DNA from: Porphyromonadaceae bacterium UBA7141
GTDB taxonomy: Bacteria; Bacteroidota; Bacteroidia; Bacteroidales; Muribaculaceae
NCBI GenBank assembly: GCA_002491945.1
Contig: DKWX01000048.1
Span: 1-19,537, forward strand
DNA: 19,537 bases
Direction: 5' to 3'
A program made the translations under genes and the position numbers. A model generated the notes under the pieces. It had not been told where the DNA came from. It saw nothing but the letters and a program-made list of their open reading frames with translations, and searched no databases. Position 1 is the first letter of the stretch. Every line of letters starts with the position of its first letter. Below are positions 12,776-19,537 of this stretch, piece by piece.

Positions 12776-13446
12776 TGACCCGCATAGCATCAGCCATAGA
12801 GGAACTCCGGCGGGAGATACCCTGCGGAGTGGAACTGGTGGCAGTGTCGAAGTTTCATCCGGCCGAGGCCATCGAAGAGGCATATGCCGCCGGGCAGCGT
12901 CGGTTTGGCGAAAGCCGAGTGCAGGAACTGCTGAAGAAACAGCAGCAGCTTCCGGCCGATATAGAATGGCATTTCATCGGCCATCTGCAGACCAACAAAG
13001 TGCGTCAGCTCATGGGGCGGGTATCTCTTATAGAGAGCGTCGACACAGAGCATCTGCTCGAAGTAATCGACAGCGAGGCCCGGCGTGCCGGCGTGACCGC
13101 CAGAGTCCTGATGCAGCTTCACGTGGCCCGCGAAGAGACAAAATTCGGATTCACCCCCGAAGAATTGCTCGACTACTTTGGCAGCCGTCGCTTCGAGCGG
13201 CTGCAGGCCACCCATATATGCGGAATGATGGGTATGGCCTCTAATACAGATGACACGCAGCGCGTGCGGTCCGACTTCCGGCAAATCGCAGAAGTATTCC
13301 GGGCCATACGCCATGACGATACCCTCGGCCTGCGCGGCTTCGACACCCTATCGATGGGGATGAGCGGCGACTGGCCGATTGCTGTAGAAGAGGGTGCCAC
13401 CATTGTCAGGGTAGGCACCCGGATATTCGGAGAGCGCGATTACTGA
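12775..13446 (+). CDS. yggS: YggS/PLPBP family pyridoxal-phosphate homeostasis protein
   Basis: A 223-residue single-domain PLP-binding protein with an alanine-racemase-like TIM barrel, of normal length. The PLP lysine is K26 in VELVAVSKFHPAEAI. The family segments GQRRFGESRVQELLKKQ, EWHFIGHLQTNKVRQ, VLMQLHVAREETKFGF, LSMGMSGDWPIAVEEGATIVRVGTRIFGERDY are all present, the last forming the phosphate-binding end. It does not act as a classical enzyme but buffers PLP and affects amino-acid and vitamin B6 homeostasis. It overlaps the preceding DUF4494 gene by one base and is certainly co-transcribed with it. Confidence 0.95.
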   Translation: MTRIASAIEELRREIPCGVELVAVSKFHPAEAIEEAYAAGQRRFGESRVQELLKKQQQLPADIEWHFIGHLQTNKVRQLMGRVSLIESVDTEHLLEVIDSEARRAGVTARVLMQLHVAREETKFGFTPEELLDYFGSRRFERLQATHICGMMGMASNTDDTQRVRSDFRQIAEVFRAIRHDDTLGLRGFDTLSMGMSGDWPIAVEEGATIVRVGTRIFGERDY

Positions 13447-13552
13447 CCGCAGTGAGCCTCGCCACTCCTCCCGGAGACGTGTCAAATGGGCGGAAATACA
13501 ACAGAAAGCTGACATAGAATCAAATATTAATCTACAATTAACAAATCAACTC

Positions 13553-14878
13553 ATGGTAGAAGAATCTAATCCAACCAAGAAGAAAAGCTACGCTCTCCCG
13601 ATAATGATTATGTTCGCGCTTTTCTTCATGATAGCGTTTGTTACAGGCTATCAGAATCCACTCGGGTCTGTAATCGAAAAAATGTCGGAAGGCAACCCGA
13701 TGATGTCGCAGCTCGGCACACTTGCCAACTTCATAGCCTACGCCTTTATGGGCTATCCGGCAGGCAAACTGCTGCAGAACAAAGGCTTCCGCGTCACCGC
13801 GCTCTGGGCCGTGACAATCGGCTTCATCGGAGTGGCAATCACGTGGATATCGGGTTTTATAGCGACCGACAGCACTGCAGTGACAGTCTATCTGACAGGA
13901 GCCTTCGTGGCCGGATTCTCGATGTGTCTGCTCAATACGGTGGTCAACCCGATGCTCAACTCACTGGGGGCGACGCCTAACCAGGGCAACCAGCTCGTGC
14001 AGTTCGGCGGGTCGTGCAATTCTCTTGGCGCCACATTGGCCCCGGTCATCGTAGGCGGCCTTCTGGGAGGAGCGGCCAGCTCCATCTCCTCGGCCAACCC
14101 TGTGTTCTATCTCGCCATGGGAATCTTCGCAGTGGCATTCATGGTGCTCTTCTTCAGCAAACTTCCAGAATCCAAAGATCTTGGCAAACCGACAGAGAAG
14201 GTAAGAGTGCTCGGCGCATTTGCCTATCGCAACTTCGCCTTCGGCGTGCTTGCCATCTTCTGCTATGTGGGTCTGGAGGTCGGAGTGGCCAACTGGACCT
14301 ACCAGTTTCTTGAGAAACATGCCGAAGTAAAGGCTTCCAACGCGGCAGCCAGCGCCGCCATAGCCGGCACTGTAGTGGGCATCTACTGGCTTCTGATGCT
14401 GATAGGGCGTCTGCTTGGAGGTGTGATAGGAGGCAAAGTGTCGTCGAGAGTCATGCTCTCGGTGGCCGGACTCGGCGCAATGACCTTCATACTCCTCGGC
14501 ATATTTACCCGCGAGACGCTCGTCAGCTTCATCGGGTTCGACTCGTCACAGCTGGCGTTCAGTGTGGTGCAAGTGCCCCTCAACGCGATATTCCTCGTGC
14601 TCTGTGGATTCTTCGCTTCCGTTATGTGGGGAGCGATATTCAACCTGTCGGTCACCGGACTCGGCAAATATACGGCCGTAGCATCGGGAGTGTACATGGT
14701 CATGGTGTGCGGCGGCGGTATCTTCCCGTGGATCCAGTCGTTTCTTGCCTCAGGCTCCATACTCGGCAGCTTCTGGCTCGACTTCGCTCTCGCCGCCTAT
14801 ATCTTCATCTATGCCCTGCTCCTCTCGAAGCCCGGCAGCCGGGAGAAACTGTCTCCCGAAGTGCTGGTTGAAGACTGA
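13553..14878 (+). CDS. MFS transporter of the fucose/glucose-galactose permease type
   Basis: A 441-residue integral membrane protein with about 12 hydrophobic helices in two halves of six, divided by a charged loop (about 205-222: KLPESKDLGKPTEKVRV). It starts with a short Lys-rich cytoplasmic stretch and LPIMIMFALFFMIAFVTGYQNPLGSVIEKM. Segments such as GYPAGKLLQNKGFR, CLLNTVVNPMLNSLGATPNQGNQLVQFGGSCNSLGATLAPVIVGGLLGG and VYMVMVCGGGIFPWIQSFLA resemble the FHS (FucP/GluP) family of proton-sugar symporters, so a monosaccharide is the likely substrate; the exact sugar cannot be read. It is inner-membrane. Transketolase follows on the same strand after a hairpin-bearing 168-bp gap, a sensible sugar-metabolism neighbour. 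No clear promoter is visible in the 106 bp upstream. Confidence 0.82.
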   Translation: MVEESNPTKKKSYALPIMIMFALFFMIAFVTGYQNPLGSVIEKMSEGNPMMSQLGTLANFIAYAFMGYPAGKLLQNKGFRVTALWAVTIGFIGVAITWISGFIATDSTAVTVYLTGAFVAGFSMCLLNTVVNPMLNSLGATPNQGNQLVQFGGSCNSLGATLAPVIVGGLLGGAASSISSANPVFYLAMGIFAVAFMVLFFSKLPESKDLGKPTEKVRVLGAFAYRNFAFGVLAIFCYVGLEVGVANWTYQFLEKHAEVKASNAAASAAIAGTVVGIYWLLMLIGRLLGGVIGGKVSSRVMLSVAGLGAMTFILLGIFTRETLVSFIGFDSSQLAFSVVQVPLNAIFLVLCGFFASVMWGAIFNLSVTGLGKYTAVASGVYMVMVCGGGIFPWIQSFLASGSILGSFWLDFALAAYIFIYALLLSKPGSREKLSPEVLVED

Positions 14879-14905
14879 CGGGATGTAATGTCGCCACGGC
14901 AAGCA

Positions 14906-14933
14906 GGCGAATCCGGAGAATTCCGGATTTGCC
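14906..14933 (+). terminator. Hairpin between the MFS gene and transketolase
   Basis: GGCGAATCCGGA (14906-14917) pairs with TCCGGATTTGCC (14922-14933), 12 bp with one G-U and a 4-nt loop. No U-tract follows. A second small hairpin with CCCCG/CGGGG arms is at 14967-14980. Either is consistent with partial termination or transcript processing between the two genes. Confidence 0.5.
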
Positions 14934-15046
14934 GGCGGCATCATCCACCGGCCACGAATCAGACATCCCCGGCTTCGGGGCCAGTCGGGTATCAGCCGGC
15001 AATCAAAACATAGCCAACCCCAATCTTTTCATATCATAAAAACATC

Positions 15047-17077
15047 ATGGACAAAAATCTAATGAATCGTGCGGCCGACAACATCCGCATCCTCATCACC
15101 GAGATGGTGGAGAAGGCCAAGTCTGGTCATCCGGGCGGTTCGATGGGCGGAGCAGACTTCGTCAATGTGCTCTTCTCAAAGGTGCTCAGGTATGATCCAC
15201 GTGACCCCGAATGGATGGCACGCGACCGGTTCTTTCTCGATCCGGGCCATCAGTCGCCCATGCTCTACGGCGTGCTCGCTCTTACCGGGCGTTACACTAT
15301 AGAGGAACTGCAGCAGTTCAGGCAGTGGGGCAGTGTAACACCGGGCCATCCGGAACTCCAGCCCGAGCGCGGCGTCGACAACAGCAGCGGACCGCTTGGT
15401 CAGGGACATGCCATGGCAGTGGGCTGCGCCATTGCCGAGCGTTTCCTTGCCGCAAGATTCGGAGAGGTAGTGGCCCATAAGACGTATGCCTTCATTTCCG
15501 ACGGCGGCATACAGGAAGAGGTGTCGCAGGGAGCAGGCCGTATAGCCGGCGCACTTGGACTCAGCAACCTGATTATGTACTACGATGCCAACTCCGTGCA
15601 GCTCTCTACGACCGTAGCGGAAGTGACCTGTGAGGACACAGCCGCCAAATACCGGGCATGGAACTGGAATGTAGTGGAAATCGACGGCAGCGACCCGGAG
15701 GCAATCTACGGTGCGCTCGAGATGGCTCGCGAAGAGAAAGAGAAGCCCACACTTATAATAGGGCGCACCATCATGGCCCGTAAGGTAGTGGCATCCGACG
15801 GCAGCTCACTCGAAGGGGCCGTCAGCACCCACGGTCAGCCCCTCTCCAAGGCCGGCGCCGATATCGCGGCCACCGTCCGCAATCTTGGCGGAGACCCGGA
15901 GAATCCATGGGTGATTTTCGATGAAGTGAAAGAACTCTACGCCCGTCGCCGCGAGCAGCTGATAAAAGAGGCTGACGCATGGAAGGCGGAATTCCATGAG
16001 TGGGAATCCGCCAATCGCGATGCCGCGGCACGCCTTGGCTCCTTCTACAGCGACCGTCAGCCGGAGCTTGACCTCGACTCGATAGAGATCAAACCCAATG
16101 TAGCGACACGCACAGCCTCTTCGGCCGTGCTCAACTATCTTGGTCGCCACGTAGGCAACATGATAGTATCGAGTGCCGATCTTGCCAATTCCGACAAGAC
16201 CGACGGCTTCCTCAAGGCGACAGGCGCTCTGGCACATCATGATTTCAGCGGAGCCTTCCTTCATGCGGGAGTGGCCGAGCTGACGATGGCGTGCATAATG
16301 AATGGCGTAGTGCTCCACGGCGGGATGCAGGCTGCCTGCGGCACGTTCTTCGTATTCTCCGACTACATGAAGCCGGCAATCCGCATGTCGGCCCTGATGC
16401 AGCTTCCGGTGAAATATGTGTTCAGCCACGACGCCTTCAGAGTCGGAGAAGACGGCCCGACCCACCAGCCCGTAGAGCATGAGGCCCAGATGCGCCTCCT
16501 TGAAGAGCTCCACAACCTGTCGGGCAAGCGCTCCGTGCTCGTGCTTCGGCCCGCCGACTCTGCCGAAGTCATAGAATGCTACCGCATGGCGATGGCTACG
16601 ACCGACAGGCCGACCGTCATGATATTCTCACGTCAGGACCTTGAGGACCTGCCGGGTGCCGACCGTCGCGAGCAGGCCAAAGGAGTATCGCGAGGGGGCT
16701 ATATCGTCTATGGCTCATCCGAAGCAGAACCCGCAGTGACACTTGTGGCCAATGGCAGCGAAGTGTCGCTTGCCATCCATGTGGCAGAAGAACTGCATAA
16801 AGAGGGAGTGGCGGCCCGCGTGGTGTCAGTGCCTTCGATAGGAGAGTATCTTGACCAGCCCAAGGGCTACCGCGACACCGTGATTCCGGCATCCGGCAAG
16901 GTGTTCGGCATTACGAGCGGTCTGCCGTCGACCCTGTATCCGCTGATGCGAGGCGACTGGAAGGTGTACGGACTCAGCCGTTTCGGAGCATCGGCGCCTG
17001 CGAAAGTGCTTGACGAGAAGTTTGGTTACACGACACCGGCCATGCTCGCGGCAGTAAAAGACTTTCTGTCAGAATAA
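15047..17077 (+). CDS. tkt: Transketolase (Bacteroidetes type)
   Basis: A 676-residue full-length transketolase moving two-carbon units between sugar phosphates in the non-oxidative pentose phosphate pathway with thiamine diphosphate and a divalent metal. N-terminal PP domain: KAKSGHPGGSMGGADF (H28), TPGHPE, GPLGQGHAMAVG; the cofactor motif is SDG (151-153) followed by YYDAN (to N182), where most transketolases have GDG. Middle PYR domain: HAGVAELTMACIMNG with the catalytic glutamate at 411, then VFSHDAFRVGEDGPTHQP (H461, H473) binding the sugar and cofactor. C-terminal domain: VARVVSVPSIGEYLDQ to FGASAPAKVLDEKFGYT. It is cytoplasmic. It follows the sugar transporter and is followed by a 465-bp gene-free stretch. 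The SDG form and the region 152-182 are, as far as I recall, usual for this phylum rather than damage. Confidence 0.95.
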   Translation: MDKNLMNRAADNIRILITEMVEKAKSGHPGGSMGGADFVNVLFSKVLRYDPRDPEWMARDRFFLDPGHQSPMLYGVLALTGRYTIEELQQFRQWGSVTPGHPELQPERGVDNSSGPLGQGHAMAVGCAIAERFLAARFGEVVAHKTYAFISDGGIQEEVSQGAGRIAGALGLSNLIMYYDANSVQLSTTVAEVTCEDTAAKYRAWNWNVVEIDGSDPEAIYGALEMAREEKEKPTLIIGRTIMARKVVASDGSSLEGAVSTHGQPLSKAGADIAATVRNLGGDPENPWVIFDEVKELYARRREQLIKEADAWKAEFHEWESANRDAAARLGSFYSDRQPELDLDSIEIKPNVATRTASSAVLNYLGRHVGNMIVSSADLANSDKTDGFLKATGALAHHDFSGAFLHAGVAELTMACIMNGVVLHGGMQAACGTFFVFSDYMKPAIRMSALMQLPVKYVFSHDAFRVGEDGPTHQPVEHEAQMRLLEELHNLSGKRSVLVLRPADSAEVIECYRMAMATTDRPTVMIFSRQDLEDLPGADRREQAKGVSRGGYIVYGSSEAEPAVTLVANGSEVSLAIHVAEELHKEGVAARVVSVPSIGEYLDQPKGYRDTVIPASGKVFGITSGLPSTLYPLMRGDWKVYGLSRFGASAPAKVLDEKFGYTTPAMLAAVKDFLSE

Positions 17078-17088
17078 AACAAACGAAT

Positions 17089-17124
17089 CCGGCCTCACCT
17101 CCGAGCAATCCCGGAAGAGGCCGG
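17089..17124 (+). terminator. Possible terminator of tkt
   Basis: CCGGCCTC (17089-17096) pairs with GAGGCCGG (17117-17124) 11 nt after the tkt stop codon, and the stem extends outward imperfectly. The downstream sequence aatcttccgcttc is only weakly U-rich. The rest of the gene-free stretch 17078-17542 holds the ompA control region described separately; between about 17130 and 17365 I see nothing convincing. Confidence 0.4.
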
Positions 17125-17368
17125 AATCTTCCGCTTCGGGAGCCGGATGGCATTGGATGTCGGAACTGCCCCCGGAATAAAGAACAAGGTTGACGTTGCT
17201 AATATGTTGAGTTAAAATTAGATAAAACTCTATGGGTTAAATTTGATTAAAGTTTTTCTAACTTTTATGTGCGCTTCCTTGTTATGAGAATGTACGCTTT
17301 CTGAAAAGGGGCACAGCCGGTCGAGAGAGCCGGAAATAGCCGTTGGCAACTCCAAAAGAGCTGTTAAT

Positions 17369-17416
17369 TCTTAAAAAATGAAAAAATGCAGAAAAAATTA
17401 TAAACATTTTTTAAGA
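17369..17416 (+). promoter_or_regulatory. 12-bp A/T-rich inverted repeat upstream of the ompA promoter
   Basis: TCTTAAAAAATG (17369-17380) is perfectly inverted as CATTTTTTAAGA (17405-17416) around 24 nt of A-rich sequence. It ends 28 bp before the -7 box of the porin gene, where an activator or an A-tract UP-like element would sit. It could also be a late terminator for tkt transcripts. Confidence 0.4.
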
Positions 17417-17444
17417 GGAGGGCGTTACTCTATAAAATTTTAGT

Positions 17445-17452
17445 TAACTTTG
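17445..17452 (+). promoter_or_regulatory. Predicted -7 box for ompA
   Basis: TAACTTTG is an exact TAnnTTTG match. No TTTG is found 19-21 nt upstream. The start would be near 17459, giving an 84-nt leader with a small CCCC/GGGG hairpin (17471-17484) and a 13-codon ATG reading frame (17489-17530) that stops 12 nt before the ompA start. Confidence 0.5.
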
Positions 17453-17542
17453 CGCTGACAAAATTACAACCCCCGAGAGAGGGGCAAAATGGCAGCCAAA
17501 AAATTACGACAAAAATTATTAACTATTTAATATTGTTGTTCT

Positions 17543-18760
17543 ATGAAAAAAAGTGTATTACTCGCTCTTGCAGCTGTTGCCATGAGTGCAGCTCCTGCAG
17601 TGGCTCAGGAAGTGACTTACGAGCCCGACTGCTCGCAGGGTTACCTGAGAAATTCAGCTAAAGACAACTGGTTTATCACTGTAGAAGGTGGTGCCAACAT
17701 GCTTTTCGGCAAGCACGATATCGATGCTCCCAAGAAGGACCGTATCGGCGGCAACGCAGCAATCTACGCAGGCAAATGGGTCGATCCCAACTTCGGTTTC
17801 CGTTTCGGTGTGAACTGGATGATGCCCAAAGGCGCTACAAAGGCCGATGGCAAATACCGTCATGCAGGTGCAGCCGGATTCGGCAACGGTTCATATCCCG
17901 AGAAATTCATGGCCCTCGGTCCTGAATTCGATGTGCTGATCAACCTTACCAACTGGTGGTGCGGTTATCGTCCCGGACGTGTCTACAACGCAGTTCTTCA
18001 CGGCGGTGCAGGCGCATACTGGACAATGCAGCGCGCATTTAAGAACGGCAGCGTAGTGGCTCCTTCAGGCAACAACACCGACAAGCAGTGGCAGAACGCC
18101 CACTACACTCAGATGTTCGCAACTCTGGGTCTGCAGAACAACTTCCGTCTCTGCGAGCACGTTGACTTCTTCATCGATCTTCAGTACACAATGATCGACT
18201 TCAAGGACCTCAGCCACGATGCCGCTGTATATGCCGGTTTCAACTTCAACCTTGGCAAGACAACTTGGGATTGCCCCGTTACTGCTGTATGCCCCACTTG
18301 GAAATACACAGATGCAGAGGGTGACGCACTCGTAGCCAAGCTGAACGCAGCAGACCGCAAGATCTCTGACCTGCAGCAGCAGCTCGACGCTTGTCTGAAG
18401 CGCCCTGCAGCAGTTGAGAAGGTACAGGACTGCGAAGGTCTCGCCACTGTATACTATCCCATCAACCAGTATGGCCTTTCTTCACGTGAGAAGACTATCC
18501 TGAAGTCGGTGGCATCTGTAATGCAGGAGAACCCCAACAAGAAGTATGTCCTCACCGGCTGGGCCGACAACTACACCGGCACAGAAGAAGTCAACGCCCG
18601 TCTGCGTCAGCAGCGTGTTGATGGTGTCTACAACTACCTCGTACAGTGCGGTGTTGACGGTGGCCAGCTCCAGACTACTACCGATAACGCTAACCTCACT
18701 GACTACGGTGTGAAGGCAGCTCCCCTGGATCGCGCAGTGACTATCCGTCTCGCCGACTAA
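17543..18760 (+). CDS. OmpA-family outer membrane protein
   Basis: A 405-residue outer-membrane protein. Signal peptide MKKSVLLALAAVAMSAAPAVA with likely cleavage after A21. Residues about 40-240 look like an eight-stranded barrel (WFITVEGGANMLFG, FRFGVNWMM, ... VYAGFNFNLGKT). A short linker (about 255-300) with KLNAADRKISDLQQQLDACLKRP is a probable coiled coil. The C-terminal OmpA-like peptidoglycan-binding domain has VYYPINQYGLSSREKTIL, LTGWADNYTGTEEVNARLRQQRVDGVYNYL, with D342 and R358 as the expected diaminopimelate contacts. Eight cysteines (30, 140, 204, 244, 250, 284, 297, 369) are unusual and suggest disulfides. The layout recalls the trimeric OmpA-like porins of Porphyromonas gingivalis (Pgm6/7). 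Codon use looks selected for high expression, and a strong terminator follows. Confidence 0.9.
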   Translation: MKKSVLLALAAVAMSAAPAVAQEVTYEPDCSQGYLRNSAKDNWFITVEGGANMLFGKHDIDAPKKDRIGGNAAIYAGKWVDPNFGFRFGVNWMMPKGATKADGKYRHAGAAGFGNGSYPEKFMALGPEFDVLINLTNWWCGYRPGRVYNAVLHGGAGAYWTMQRAFKNGSVVAPSGNNTDKQWQNAHYTQMFATLGLQNNFRLCEHVDFFIDLQYTMIDFKDLSHDAAVYAGFNFNLGKTTWDCPVTAVCPTWKYTDAEGDALVAKLNAADRKISDLQQQLDACLKRPAAVEKVQDCEGLATVYYPINQYGLSSREKTILKSVASVMQENPNKKYVLTGWADNYTGTEEVNARLRQQRVDGVYNYLVQCGVDGGQLQTTTDNANLTDYGVKAAPLDRAVTIRLAD

Positions 18761-18792
18761 TCCCGGGTTTGAAACAGCAAAAAAAGACAGAG

Positions 18793-18823
18793 AAGCGTGT
18801 CCCCCTTCGGGGCACGCTTTTTT
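18793..18823 (+). terminator. Intrinsic terminator of ompA
   Basis: AAGCGTG (18793-18799) pairs with CACGCTT (18813-18819) and CCCC (18801-18804) with GGGG (18809-18812) across a CTTC loop, with one bulged T. The T run at 18818-18823 completes a textbook rho-independent terminator. It ends 10 bp before the next start codon, so that gene is either read from leaky readthrough or from a promoter overlapping this region. Confidence 0.9.
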
Positions 18824-18833
18824 AGTTGCTTGT

Positions 18834-19502
18834 ATGGAAGTAGTATATGAAGACAACCACATCATCGTGGTCAACAAACAGGTGGGTGAAATCGTGCAAG
18901 GCGACAAGACGGGCGACCGTCCACTCAGCGAATTGCTCAAGGACTATATAAAGGAAAAGTACCACAAGCCAGGCAATGTGTTCTGTGGCGTTGTGCATCG
19001 CATAGACCGTCCTGTCAGCGGCCTGGTGATATTCGCACGCACTTCCAAGGCCTTGACGCGGCTGAACGAGATGCTGCGCAAAAACGAGATACACAAGACC
19101 TACTGGGCCATGGTGGAAGGGCATCCGGAGGCCCGGGAGGCTACGCTGGAATGTTATATGCGTTCCGACGGAAGGATGAATAAATCATTCCTCTGTCAGA
19201 AAACCCATCCCGATGCCAAACGCGCCGAACTGCGTTACACAACCGTGGCCTCCGGCGACCGATATACGATTCTTGAAATCAATCTAATCACAGGCCGCAA
19301 GCATCAGATCCGTATGCAGCTGTCGCAGATGGGACACCCTATACAGGGCGATCTCAAATATGGCGCGCGCCGCAGTAATCCTGACGGGGGGATATCACTT
19401 GTGGCCAAGAGAATCGAATTCGTGCATCCTGTCAGTAAAGAGCCTATATCGCTTGAAGTAGCCGAACCGCCTCAGATGCGCAAGCTTCTGCCAGAATCCT
19501 GA
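18834..19502 (+). CDS. RluA-family RNA pseudouridine synthase, short form
   Basis: A 222-residue pseudouridine synthase converting uridine to pseudouridine in rRNA or tRNA. It starts directly with the catalytic domain (MEVVYEDNHIIVVNKQVGEIVQ) and lacks the N-terminal S4 domain of RluC/RluD. The catalytic motif is HRIDRPVSG with Asp58, a variant of the usual HRLDxxTSG. Later motifs YTILEINLITGRKHQIRMQLSQMGHPIQGDLKYGA and ISLVAKRIEFVHP are typical. The target nucleotide cannot be predicted. The start is 10 bp after the ompA terminator and no longer frame is available without crossing it. The stop TGA lies inside the arm sequence tgaacacttactt of the dispersed element. Confidence 0.92.
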   Translation: MEVVYEDNHIIVVNKQVGEIVQGDKTGDRPLSELLKDYIKEKYHKPGNVFCGVVHRIDRPVSGLVIFARTSKALTRLNEMLRKNEIHKTYWAMVEGHPEAREATLECYMRSDGRMNKSFLCQKTHPDAKRAELRYTTVASGDRYTILEINLITGRKHQIRMQLSQMGHPIQGDLKYGARRSNPDGGISLVAKRIEFVHPVSKEPISLEVAEPPQMRKLLPES

Positions 19503-19520
19503 ACACTTACTTATCATAAT
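19500..19520. repeat. Arm of the dispersed element at the window's right edge
   Basis: TGAACACTTACTTAT (19500-19514) matches the right arms of copies A-C (TTTGAACACTTACTT) over its full inner part, and its continuation matches the reversed left side of copy B (CACTTACTTATAA). The preceding bases are coding sequence rather than ttaaat, so the similarity starts at the stop codon. The window ends too soon to show whether a full fourth copy follows. Confidence 0.55.
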
Positions 19521-19537
19521 CAGACATCGGGTGACTG

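Noticed and set aside
15806..16513. 235-codon minus-strand reading frame inside tkt
   Set aside because: Antisense shadow of a highly conserved transketolase; no leader, promoter or family support.
17235..17246. GGTTAAATTTGA upstream of ompA, like half of an element arm
   Set aside because: The aacacttactt half is absent. It contains TAAATTTG, but there is no -33 box, and a better -7 box lies closer to ompA, so neither an arm nor a promoter is claimed.

Overview
The window looks like a chromosomal segment of a gut-type Bacteroidales bacterium, most like Muribaculaceae or Bacteroidaceae. The support is internal: DUF4492 upstream of cydAB, a DUF4494 gene, a Bacteroidetes-type transketolase and Rne/Rng protein, an OmpA-like porin with a coiled-coil linker, A-rich leaders mostly lacking Shine-Dalgarno sequences, and promoter -7 boxes of the Bacteroidetes TAnnTTTG form. 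Every protein-coding gene is a housekeeping or core accessory gene. I see no rRNA, tRNA, CRISPR array, transposase, toxin-antitoxin or defence gene.

Layout. 8-1354 (-) is rmuC. 1355-1876 is a non-coding stretch with repeat copy A and the promoter of the next gene. 1877-3172 (+) holds a DJ-1/PfpI protein and a YigZ/IMPACT protein, separated by a strong hairpin. 3383-5520 (+) holds an HU-family protein, a 29-residue AURKAIP1/COX24-domain (mS38-like) ribosomal protein and an RNase E/G homologue. A 17-bp perfect hairpin terminator and repeat copy B follow. 5943-8677 (-) holds folC and two half-size CHR (chromate-type) transporters, with repeat copy C just upstream of the pair. 9025-11998 (-) is the cytochrome bd operon (DUF4492-cydA-cydB) with a GC-rich structured leader. 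A divergent promoter region separates it from 12320-13446 (+), a DUF4494 gene overlapping a YggS-type PLP protein. 13553-17077 (+) holds a sugar-type MFS transporter and transketolase. 17543-18760 (+) is the OmpA-like porin with an elaborate upstream region and a strong terminator. 18834-19502 (+) is a short RluA-type pseudouridine synthase.

The most interesting signal is not a gene. Three intergenic regions (about 1371-1580, 5670-5937 and 8688-8900) carry copies of one non-coding element of roughly 170-185 bp, B being inverted relative to A and C. Each is bounded by inverted arms close to AAGTAAGTGTTCAAATTTAA, often present as two or three tandem arms per end. Each has a conserved interior with the invariant word CTCCTTCACTCC. 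A further arm begins exactly at the stop codon of the last gene, near the window's right edge. The arms contain TAAATTTG, a perfect match to the Bacteroidetes -7 box, pointing outward. I infer a MITE-like non-autonomous mobile element with multi-site ends that may supply promoters. I cannot tell from this window alone whether it is already catalogued.

Smaller regulatory structures are also visible. They include a hairpin in the HU leader, a repeated 17-bp semi-palindrome upstream of folC, competing hairpins after cydB, and a 12-bp inverted repeat just upstream of the ompA promoter.
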